Source: HGM04593 sp045636545 (lineage in GTDB: Bacteria > Bacteroidota > Bacteroidia > Bacteroidales > Bacteroidaceae). Taken from it: a stretch of 12,915 bases of DNA. Position numbers and translations under genes: made by a program. The stretch covers positions 1 to 12,915 of the forward strand of contig JAZTXR010000104.1 of NCBI GenBank assembly GCA_045636545.1. Reading direction: 5' to 3'. Below the pieces are notes generated by a model. The model was not told where the DNA came from and ran no database searches. It was given only the letters and a program-made list of their open reading frames with translations. This document shows positions 8,288-12,915 of the stretch, piece by piece. Each line of letters starts with the position of its first letter. The first letter of the stretch is position 1.

Positions 8288-8331
8288 TAAACCGCCTGGG
8301 GAGAGCAATATATGCCACACCCGGGCGTTTA
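8288..8331 (+). terminator. Hairpin after argH, possible terminator
   Basis: The arms TAAA (8288-8291) plus CGCCTGGG (8293-8300) pair with CCCGGGCG (8320-8327) plus TTTA (8328-8331). This uses one G-U wobble and one bulged C, with a 19-nt loop. It begins 7 nt after the argH stop and ends 20 nt before the lipoprotein start. The downstream tail is TTTACATT, only moderately T-rich, so termination may be partial or the hairpin may protect the argH 3' end. Confidence 0.5.
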
Positions 8332-8351
8332 CATTACAAAAACACCTGTTG

Positions 8352-8873
8352 ATGAAAAAATTTGCCCATATAGTCCTTTTACTCGTTTCCCTCCTTGCCA
8401 TTGCAGCCTGCGAGGGCGACAACCCCTACTCCGGCTACCATGCCAACATAATATTTGACGGCACCATATACCCATACAACCAGGCACGCAGCTATGGGCA
8501 GTTCATCTGCATAAGACAAGGTGCGAATATAGGCGAGTACAAGGTAACCGATGCAATGGGCAAGACACAGACAGTGAACATCCCGCAGATACACCTGCAA
8601 CAGGGAAAGTTCTTCTACGGTCTGGGAGGCCTTATCATTGGCACCCCAACCATGGGCGACGGCAGCCTGTGGGCATACGACTGGGCCTGCCCCGAATGCG
8701 ACATCGCACGCTACCGCGTTGCGATAGACTACACAATGGGACATGCCACCTGCCCACGCTGCGGCACCAAGTTCGACCTGAACTGCAGCGGCATAGCCAT
8801 TGAAGGAGAAGCGCGCCCGTTGTGGCGCTACCGAGTGTTCGACAACGGCGCCGAGGTAATAGTACAAAATTAA
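8352..8873 (+). CDS. Lipoprotein with paired CPxC motifs, Rieske-like C-terminal half
   Basis: This 173-residue protein starts with a lipoprotein signal peptide (MKKFAHIVLLLVSLLAIAAC), with Cys20 as the likely lipidated residue, so it should be membrane-anchored. The mature part holds CPEC (113-116), CPRC (134-137) and Cys145. The stretch CPRCGTKFDLNCSG...PLWRYRV resembles the second half of Rieske-type domains, but the histidine positions are occupied by cysteine. It may therefore bind zinc or a four-cysteine iron-sulphur centre. I do not recognise a named family. The start at 8352 is chosen because the signal peptide begins there; an earlier in-frame ATG at 8274 overlaps argH. No separate promoter was seen, so it may depend on readthrough from argH. 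Confidence 0.75.
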   Translation: MKKFAHIVLLLVSLLAIAACEGDNPYSGYHANIIFDGTIYPYNQARSYGQFICIRQGANIGEYKVTDAMGKTQTVNIPQIHLQQGKFFYGLGGLIIGTPTMGDGSLWAYDWACPECDIARYRVAIDYTMGHATCPRCGTKFDLNCSGIAIEGEARPLWRYRVFDNGAEVIVQN

Positions 8874-8882
8874 CGCCGAGGG

Positions 8883-8913
8883 TTTGCACTTTAACCTTTT
8901 TTTTATACCTTTG
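8883..8913 (+). promoter_or_regulatory. Promoter of tRNA-Leu
   Basis: TTTG (8883-8886), 19 nt, then TACCTTTG (8906-8913) fits the Bacteroidetes -33/-7 promoter exactly. The predicted start near 8920 gives about 30 nt of leader before the tRNA. Confidence 0.85.
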
Positions 8914-8950
8914 CACCCGTTGCGGGAAACAGCAACAAAAACATAAGGTC

Positions 8951-9036
8951 GCTCGAATGGTGGAATCGGTAGACACGAAGGACTTAAAATCCTTTGGCAT
9001 TTAAACGCCGTGCGGGTTCAAGTCCCGCTTCGAGTA
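8951..9036 (+). tRNA. tRNA-Leu(UAA)
   Basis: A full cloverleaf can be drawn. The acceptor stem pairs GCTCGAA (8951-8957) with TTCGAGT (9029-9035), and the discriminator is A9036. The D stem is GTG/CAC. The anticodon stem AAGGA/TCCTT holds loop CTTAAAA with anticodon TAA at 8985-8987. A long class II variable arm (GGC/GCC stem) follows, then T stem GCGGG/CCCGC with loop TTCAAGT. The 3' CCA is not encoded. The anticodon and long variable arm identify a leucine tRNA reading UUA (and probably UUG). Its 3' end marks the boundary to the accessory region and is a type of site used by integrases. Confidence 0.97.
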
Positions 9037-9039
9037 CTG

Positions 9040-9192
9040 GGTTAATCTCTTGTAAATCAATGATTTATGAGAGATTTTTCTTTTTACCCAAATACCTTTG
9101 GTTAATCTTGAAAAACTTGTTTTTTGGGTGATTTTTATACGGTTTTTACGCTGTTTGTGTAAACCAGTGTGTAAACCAGAAATCAAGATTAA
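9040..9192. repeat. Repeat cluster beside the tRNA, possible attachment-site arm
   Basis: Several short repeats are packed between the tRNA and fic. GGTTAATCT occurs directly at 9040-9048 and 9100-9108. TTAATCTTGA (9102-9111) has a perfect inverted copy, TCAAGATTAA (9183-9192), which overlaps the 3' end of fic. TGTGTAAACCAG occurs twice in tandem (9156-9167 and 9168-9179). ACCCAAA (9086-9092) pairs with TTTGGGT (9123-9129). Integrase arm-binding sites next to a tRNA can look like this, but no second copy of the tRNA 3' end and no integrase gene were found in the window, so the attachment-site reading is an inference. Confidence 0.4.
9044..9085 (+). terminator. Intrinsic terminator of tRNA-Leu
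   Basis: A 15-bp stem pairs AATCTCTTGTAAATC (9044-9058) with GATTTATGAGAGATT (9062-9076), with two G-U wobbles and a three-base loop. It is followed by the T-rich run TTTCTTTTT. It begins 7 nt after the tRNA end. Confidence 0.85.
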
Positions 9193-10223
9193 AAGTAATT
9201 CTTTACTGCAAATTCGTACTGTTCAATAAATATTTGCTTGAATGCAGCTATATTGCTCTGCTCATAGAACATCAACATCGCCTTCTTGTAGTCAATAGAA
9301 TCTACTGTGCGGAAAGATATAGGGCAATATCCCCACGCCATAAGAATAGCATTGCTACTGATTCTTGCTGTTCGCTTGTTGCCATCGGTAAATGGTTGTA
9401 TGTACGATAACAGCACCAATGCAAGCAAAGCCTTCTCAAAAACATCTTCCTTAGCATTGATTAATCGACAAGTATCCTCCAACGCTTCACGTATCTGGAA
9501 TTCATTGTCAAGAGGACGATAATTTGTACCTGTTATACCCACACGCCTTTTACGGATACCACTACCAACGCCCAACTCTTTTGTCAAGATGCTATGAATA
9601 TCCTCTATCCTTCTCACAGATACTTCTTTAAGATAATCGGGACAATCAAGGATGAAATCCAAAGCATCTTTATGATTCAATAGCATCACAGCCTCTTCTT
9701 TTGTCTTTCCTTGAGCCGTTTCTTTCTCTTTCAACAATCGTTCAGTTTCAAGAAGAGAGTATGTATTGCCCTCTATCTGCGATGATTTCCAAGACAAATC
9801 TACTCCCAAACGTTCCATCTCCTTGCGGTACTCAATATCGGACAACGTACTCATATTTGCCAGAAAGTCCTTATGAGCAGCATCGAGCCTTGCTTTTTCC
9901 TCAGCTGTAAATAGAGCAACATTCGGCAATATCTCACATATCAGTTGGAAATTAAATGATTCTTGCACCAAGCGTTCATCTACATCATTCACGAAATATG
10001 TGTCGATGTCCAACGGCATCATTAAGTGTGCCCGAGCAGACAAGGAATATCGAGTTGCTTTTCCTTTACCTTCTACGACGATATCGCCTTTTTGCACACA
10101 TTCTGCAATTATTCGCTTCAATGTCCTTTCGTTTGGAGCATTTGTCAAAGCCTCTGCAATTTTCACCCTACTAGATGAAGGATTATAATGCAAAAACTGT
10201 AATATTTCCACCTGTATTGTCAT
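9189..10223 (-). CDS. Winged-helix Fic-domain protein with Gln in place of the catalytic His
   Basis: This 344-residue protein starts with a winged-helix-like DNA-binding region (about 1-65: TIQVEILQFLHYN, RTLKRIIAECVQKGDIVVEGKGKATRY). A Fic_N-like segment contains the inhibitory helix motif SSQIEG (147-152), and a Fic core ends with QPFTDGNKRTAR (276-287). The usual Fic motif is HPFxxGNGRxxR; here Gln276 replaces the catalytic histidine and Lys283 replaces the second glycine, as in Doc kinases. Classical AMP transfer should therefore be weak or absent unless the mechanism differs. I recall relatives with IQPF and GNKRT in Bacteroidetes, which would suggest a subfamily and not a random mutation. 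The first codon is ATG at 10223; an upstream TTG at 10232 is not needed. GGGACAA boxes cover its promoter, suggesting autoregulation. An intact reading frame argues against a pseudogene. Confidence 0.87.
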   Translation of the reverse strand: MTIQVEILQFLHYNPSSSRVKIAEALTNAPNERTLKRIIAECVQKGDIVVEGKGKATRYSLSARAHLMMPLDIDTYFVNDVDERLVQESFNFQLICEILPNVALFTAEEKARLDAAHKDFLANMSTLSDIEYRKEMERLGVDLSWKSSQIEGNTYSLLETERLLKEKETAQGKTKEEAVMLLNHKDALDFILDCPDYLKEVSVRRIEDIHSILTKELGVGSGIRKRRVGITGTNYRPLDNEFQIREALEDTCRLINAKEDVFEKALLALVLLSYIQPFTDGNKRTARISSNAILMAWGYCPISFRTVDSIDYKKAMLMFYEQSNIAAFKQIFIEQYEFAVKNYF

Positions 10224-10240
10224 ACTATTCAATATTTATT

Positions 10241-10326
10241 CGGGACAAAAATAGTGTTATTTCTTTAAATTACGGGACAACCGAATCAAATTTTGTCCCG
10301 AATTGAATCAAATTTGTCCCGAATTG
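10241..10326 (-). promoter_or_regulatory. fic promoter overlapped by four GGGACAA boxes
   Basis: On the minus strand TATTTTTG (10253-10246) matches the -7 consensus exactly and lies 22 nt before the fic start codon. Four copies of the box CGGGACAA (or its complement TTGTCCCG) cover the region: 10241-10248, 10273-10280, 10293-10300 and 10314-10321. The first overlaps the -7 element. The second and third form a perfect inverted pair with a 12-nt spacer. The third and fourth lie in two tandem copies of a 21-22 bp unit (10283-10304 and 10305-10325) differing by one T. This arrangement fits operators bound by the winged helix of Fic itself, which is an inference. Confidence 0.65.
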
Positions 10327-10433
10327 GAGATTTACAACATCTTATTTATTGTGGTAAAAGGATCATCACCCCATTTTCCGCTTCTTAGGCCAAGATATTA
10401 CCGTTTGCGAATATACAGATACTGCATATAAAA
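10327..10433. other. Intergenic stretch without recognised features
   Basis: Between the fic boxes and the bspA terminator hairpin I see no open frame of note, promoter or repeat. With the flanking boxes and hairpins it forms the 333-nt gene-free interval between fic and bspA. Confidence 0.5.
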
Positions 10434-10469
10434 ACATAGAGTACACCATAAAATAGGCGCACTCTATGT
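10428..10469 (-). terminator. Intrinsic terminator downstream of bspA
   Basis: A perfect 9-bp inverted repeat, ACATAGAGT (10434-10442) and ACTCTATGT (10461-10469), has an 18-nt loop. Read on the minus strand it is followed by TTTTTAT (10434-10428), with the first T shared with the stem. It lies about 90 nt after the bspA stop and would separate bspA from fic. Confidence 0.7.
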
Positions 10470-10515
10470 AAAACCCACCACAAGGGGGCGCAAAAAGCAA
10501 GGGGACAATATTTAA

Positions 10516-10546
10516 TGAACACACCTACTCACAGCAAATGTGTTCA
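10516..10546 (-). terminator. Second hairpin immediately after the bspA stop
   Basis: A perfect 8-bp inverted repeat, TGAACACA (10516-10523) and TGTGTTCA (10539-10546), has a 15-nt loop and begins 10 nt beyond the bspA stop codon. The minus-strand tail, TTAAATATTG, is AT-rich but not a T-run. It may be a weak terminator or a 3'-end protecting structure. Confidence 0.4.
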
Positions 10547-10556
10547 CCTAAAGTGT

Positions 10557-11879
10557 TTATCTCAATAGTACTTTTTTACCATCTACAATATAAATCCCAT
10601 TTGTCGGGTTCTCAACCCCGCGGCCATTGATGTCATAAACTGTTGCCGCTTTTTCGTTTTCAGTTTTTACATCGTTGATACCAGTGGCATCGAATTCTTT
10701 AATTTCCCAAAACTCTTTCCACACATCGGCATTCTGATACGCCTCCAAGCAACCGGTTGGGACATATAGCGTAGTACTTAAATAGTGGAAATTTGTAAAA
10801 CTAGGATCGCTCCAAGAATCACCTTTTGCAACAGCAGGAGGTGTCTCAGCCAACATATATATACTCTCAAGGGCTTTACATTCAACAAACGCTCCTTTAG
10901 CAATTTCAGACATTCCTGTTCCAACTGCAATTCTTCTCATATTAGTACAATCGCGAAATGCAGAGTATGCAATGCTTGCGACATTATTGCTAATTGTTAC
11001 GCTTGTAATACTTTTACAACCTTTAAATGCATATCTCTTTATTTCTGTAATATCATCTGGAATAATTAGTTCTGTAACTAACTCTCCATTCAAATACAAA
11101 TCGTAACTCAAAGGATTACTGCCAAAATTAATATTGCACCAAGCTGTAAGACTGTTTATATGTACTTCGCTGATGTTATCGCAATATTCAAACGCACTTC
11201 CATTGATAATTTTAACACTATTAGGTATTACAACGCTTGTAATGCTTTTGCAAGCTCTAAACGCACAAGCTTTTATTTCAATTACATCATCAGGGATAAT
11301 AAGTTCTGTCACCAATTCTCCGTTTAAATACAAATTTTTTGCATAGTACAAAGGGTTGGAAGAGTCTCTTTCAAATTCTATATTGCACCAAGAAACAAGA
11401 TCATTAATATACACTTCTTTTAGTCCTATACAACCATCAAATGCTCTCATACCAATATTGGTAACACTACTAGGGATTACAACACTTGTAAGATTTTTAC
11501 AATACTCGAATGCCGCACTACCAATACTTGTGACACTATTGGGGATTTCTATATTTGTAATACCGCAAAACCCAAAAGCGTTACCTCCAATACTTGTAAC
11601 ACTATTCGGTATTACAATGCTTGTAAGGCCACTAAAGTAAAATGCCCACCCTTGTATGCTTGTAACCGTAAAAGTTCTTGACTTGTAGGTTATTGTTGAT
11701 GGTATAACAATGTCACCTGAATAACCATTATCACCTTTTGTTACCTCAACTGTTAAATCAGTCATAGATGTGATATCGTAGTAAATGCCATCAACCTCAA
11801 TATCGTATGCCCAAACCGCATTACAGCAAGTGAGCAAAATGGTTAAGATTAACTCTCTGAAAATATTAAACTGTTTCAT
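10557..11879 (-). CDS. Secreted BspA-like leucine-rich-repeat protein with T9SS-like tail
   Basis: This 440-residue protein has a signal peptide (1-24, ending AVWA before YDIEVDG). From about 70 to 345 it carries BspA-type (LRR_5) repeats of roughly 23 residues, with the pattern IPNSVTSIGxxAFxxCxxLTSV. Two larger modules, each with an AWC/SWCNI stretch and ending LYLNGELVTELIIPDD (157-198 and 240-276), show an internal duplication. A segment like TLYVPTGCLEAYQNADVWKEF (about 370-390) is typical where the repeats end. The last 30 residues (VYDINGRG...GIYIVDGKKVLLR) resemble short Por-type C-terminal sorting tails. Such proteins are exported and often bind host proteins or other bacteria; the target here is unknown. 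The gene starts 10 nt after a 62-codon gene and appears to share its promoter. Confidence 0.88.
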   Translation of the reverse strand: MKQFNIFRELILTILLTCCNAVWAYDIEVDGIYYDITSMTDLTVEVTKGDNGYSGDIVIPSTITYKSRTFTVTSIQGWAFYFSGLTSIVIPNSVTSIGGNAFGFCGITNIEIPNSVTSIGSAAFEYCKNLTSVVIPSSVTNIGMRAFDGCIGLKEVYINDLVSWCNIEFERDSSNPLYYAKNLYLNGELVTELIIPDDVIEIKACAFRACKSITSVVIPNSVKIINGSAFEYCDNISEVHINSLTAWCNINFGSNPLSYDLYLNGELVTELIIPDDITEIKRYAFKGCKSITSVTISNNVASIAYSAFRDCTNMRRIAVGTGMSEIAKGAFVECKALESIYMLAETPPAVAKGDSWSDPSFTNFHYLSTTLYVPTGCLEAYQNADVWKEFWEIKEFDATGINDVKTENEKAATVYDINGRGVENPTNGIYIVDGKKVLLR

Positions 11880-11889
11880 AACACAAGAA

Positions 11890-12078
11890 TTACAAAATAC
11901 CTCTTTCTGTTAATGCTTTTCTCAGTTCATCTGCATTTTTGCACTCAACACTATCTTCGAAAACGATAAAATCATCTTCGTTTTGAAGCAACGCAACAGC
12001 TTCATCAATACGTTTTTCAATTGTTAATCCAACACAATCTGTTAAATCAAAATAAGAATAACTCAATTTGTATTCCAT
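11890..12078 (-). CDS. Small protein of unknown function, 62 residues
   Basis: I do not recognise this protein. It begins MEYKLSYSYFDLTDC and is acidic (ALLQNEDDFIVFEDSVEC), with a C-terminal helix-like KNADELRKALTERGIL. No signal peptide or membrane segment is visible, so it should be cytosolic. The start at 12078 is supported by an unusually strong Shine-Dalgarno sequence, AGGAGG, 7 nt upstream. The longer frame reaching 12261 would translate a structured leader and is not credible. The gene ends 10 nt before bspA, so translational coupling is possible. Tight linkage suggests a role connected with bspA expression or a neighbouring accessory function, but nothing in the sequence proves it. 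Confidence 0.65.
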   Translation of the reverse strand: MEYKLSYSYFDLTDCVGLTIEKRIDEAVALLQNEDDFIVFEDSVECKNADELRKALTERGIL

Positions 12079-12082
12079 AATA

Positions 12083-12141
12083 ATACCTCCTGCACCTATG
12101 GCTCTGCGGTGCTTTAAATAAACAAAAAACAATGGAGGCAT
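12083..12141 (-). promoter_or_regulatory. Strong ribosome-binding site with a sequestering partner
   Basis: On the minus strand GGAGGTAT (12090-12083) holds the ribosome-binding site of the 62-codon gene. An upstream segment, ATGCCTCC (12141-12134), can pair with all eight bases, with one G-U wobble. A 5-bp hairpin, GCACC/GGTGC (12112-12108 with 12096-12092), sits between the two. Pairing would hide the site from ribosomes. Strong Shine-Dalgarno sequences are uncommon in Bacteroidetes, which makes the pairing more notable. The functional claim is an inference. Confidence 0.5.
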
Positions 12142-12148
12142 AAAAAGA

Positions 12149-12232
12149 AAGCGGAGCCAACATTCTAGTTTATTCAACTGCGTAGGGTTGGACTCCCTGT
12201 AATAAATGAATAAGCAGAATGAAACTCCGCTT
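12149..12232 (-). promoter_or_regulatory. Large hairpin in the leader of the small gene and bspA
   Basis: Three successive paired blocks form an 84-nt structure: AAGCGGAG (12149-12156) with CTCCGCTT (12225-12232), CATTCT (12161-12166) with AGAATG (12216-12221), and TTATTCA (12170-12176) with TGAATAA (12207-12213). Small internal loops separate the blocks, and a 30-nt apical region contains an AGGG/CCCT mini-stem. On the minus strand the stem is followed by T C TTTTT (12148-12142), as in an intrinsic terminator. It lies within the predicted 5' leader, upstream of the sequestering segment, so it could work as an attenuator. It matches no riboswitch class that I recognise. Confidence 0.6.
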
Positions 12233-12387
12233 GGAATGTATTGCGATAGATACAAATACAAACCAAGAGAGCGTTCCTCTACATTATCCCGTCTATTACT
12301 TGTAAAGTGTCCAATTTTACGCAGTCGGAATAAAGCAAAAATACGCTTTCTAAAATATGTCTGCGCACGCTATTTGCGTACACGGAG

Positions 12388-12419
12388 CAAAAGTAATAAT
12401 ATTTTCATTGATTATCAAA
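12388..12419 (-). promoter_or_regulatory. Promoter of the small gene and bspA
   Basis: On the minus strand TTTG (12419-12416), 20 nt, then TACTTTTG (12395-12388) is an exact Bacteroidetes promoter. The predicted start near 12381 gives a leader of about 300 nt before the 62-codon gene. Apart from the large hairpin and the ribosome-site pairing, the leader at 12233-12380 shows only weak short stems. Confidence 0.8.
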
Positions 12420-12454
12420 TAATCTTTGAAATAAGGGTATAGGGAGGGGGGATA

Positions 12455-12491
12455 CAAAAAAGGATAGCCTCATAAATTTTATAAGACTATC
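12455..12491 (-). terminator. Terminator between the right-edge gene and the small-gene promoter
   Basis: GATAG, CT and ATAA (12463-12475) pair with TTAT, AG and CTATC (12479-12491), with two mismatches. On the minus strand the stem is followed by a run of six T (12461-12456). It would end transcription of the right-edge gene about 35 nt before the next promoter. The plus-strand tail, TCTCTTTTC, is also T-rich, so it may act both ways. Confidence 0.65.
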
Positions 12492-12662
12492 TCTTTTCTA
12501 AGGTGCTGAATTTTCTATTCTAATGATTGTTTTATCTGTAAAAACATATCACTTCTTAATCATTCAAACATTACCTTCAATATCAACGGATTTATTTTGC
12601 AAAAAAGAAGTCGTTATAAATCAACACTTTGCAGAAACGGCTGATTTTGTTTGAAAATAAAC
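12492..12662. other. AT-rich 3' untranslated stretch
   Basis: This is the 3' side of the right-edge gene. It contains a 6-bp inverted repeat, AAATCA (12618-12623) with TGATTT (12642-12647), and no other feature or credible open frame that I can support. Together with the leader at 12079-12491 it makes up the long gene-free interval before the right-edge gene. Confidence 0.5.
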
Positions 12663-12915
12663 TTACGCATAATAAGGTTTGTAAGTAGCAAACTTCCTAG
12701 AAGTAACATCAGCATTTGCAAATTTGATAAGACCTTGCTCCAAAGTATCAGAAATAATTCGAGATGCTTCTACTGATTTATTCTTATCAAGACCAAACCT
12801 TTCTCTTACTGATTGATTATTTATTGCTTTATCATCTTCATTCATTAAGCAAGCATGTTGATAGCAAGCTGCAATTTTCTCACCCTTAGTCATTTCTGAT
12901 AAATTTTTCTTAGGA
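12663..12915 (-). CDS. C-terminal end of an AlbA_2/Schlafen-type ATP-binding regulator (partial)
   Basis: The frame is open through the right edge of the window, so the ATG at 12893 is internal and the gene continues beyond it. The visible 83 codons include MTKGEKIAACYQHACL, NNQSVRERFGLDKNKSVEASRIISDTLEQGLIK and a terminal KFATYKPYYA. This pattern is the usual C-terminal winged-helix segment of large Bacteroidetes proteins with an N-terminal Schlafen AlbA_2 domain, often annotated as ATP-binding or RecG-like transcriptional regulators. The diagnostic N-terminal domain lies outside the window, so the call rests on this tail alone. It is accessory in character, AT-rich, and followed by its own terminator. 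Confidence 0.65.
   Translation of the reverse strand, partial: PKKNLSEMTKGEKIAACYQHACLMNEDDKAINNQSVRERFGLDKNKSVEASRIISDTLEQGLIKFANADVTSRKFATYKPYYA

Noticed and set aside
7751..8422. A 223-codon minus-strand frame opposite argH and the lipoprotein start
   Set aside because: It crosses two genes on the other strand and shows no family resemblance.
9001..9186. A 61-codon minus-strand frame reaching into tRNA-Leu
   Set aside because: Its C-terminal residues are the antisense of the tRNA and the rest covers the terminator and repeats; it is not a credible gene or integrase remnant.
10283..10325. The tandem 21-22 bp units considered as a CRISPR array
   Set aside because: There are only two copies with no spacers, and they sit on a promoter; no cas gene is present.
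10502..10508. A fifth GGGACAA copy downstream of bspA
   Set aside because: It is isolated, lacks the surrounding repeat unit and is short enough to occur by chance.
12149..12232. The large leader hairpin considered as an integron attC site or insertion-sequence end
   Set aside because: The attC core sequences are absent, and there is no transposase or target duplication nearby.
12079..12261. N-terminal extension of the 62-codon gene
   Set aside because: It would translate the structured leader and ignore the well-placed AGGAGG site before ATG 12078.

Overview
The window comes from a Bacteroidales genome, most likely a member of or close to the Prevotellaceae. The evidence is a PorU-type sortase of the type IX secretion system (T9SS), a Bacteroidetes-type Rex, a pyrE / SRPBCC / argH block resembling Bacteroidales homologues, and several matches to the Bacteroidetes promoter (TTTG, about 20 nt, TAnnTTTG). 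Two chemically different halves meet at a tRNA-Leu gene near position 9000. The left half looks like ordinary core chromosome. The right half is visibly more AT-rich and carries accessory genes, all on the minus strand.

Left half, minus strand (212-5263): rex, a fumarylacetoacetate-hydrolase-family gene and porU follow each other with gaps of only a few bases, so they are probably one operon. The rex promoter lies in a short divergent region shared with a plus-strand SUI1/YciH translation-factor gene. Left half, plus strand (5373-8873): SUI1, then pyrE (pyrimidine synthesis) with its own promoter, an SRPBCC-fold protein, argH (last step of arginine synthesis) and a lipoprotein with two CPxC motifs. 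Strong inverted repeats stand just before and just after argH.

tRNA-Leu(UAA) at 8951-9036 has a near-perfect promoter and is followed by an intrinsic terminator. The next 110 bases are dense with short direct and inverted repeats, which resembles an integrase attachment region, although no integrase is visible. 

Right half (9189-12915): a winged-helix Fic protein whose catalytic histidine is replaced by glutamine and whose promoter overlaps repeated GGGACAA boxes; a secreted BspA-like leucine-rich-repeat protein with a T9SS-like C-terminal tail; a 62-residue unknown protein directly upstream of it; and the C-terminal end of an AlbA_2/Schlafen-type ATP-binding regulator that runs off the right edge. 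The small gene and bspA share a promoter about 300 nt upstream. Its leader contains a large terminator-like hairpin and a sequence able to hide the strong ribosome-binding site, so it is a candidate cis-regulatory RNA. 

The best candidates for something undescribed are this leader, the Gln-substituted Fic protein with its promoter boxes, and the repeat cluster beside the tRNA.
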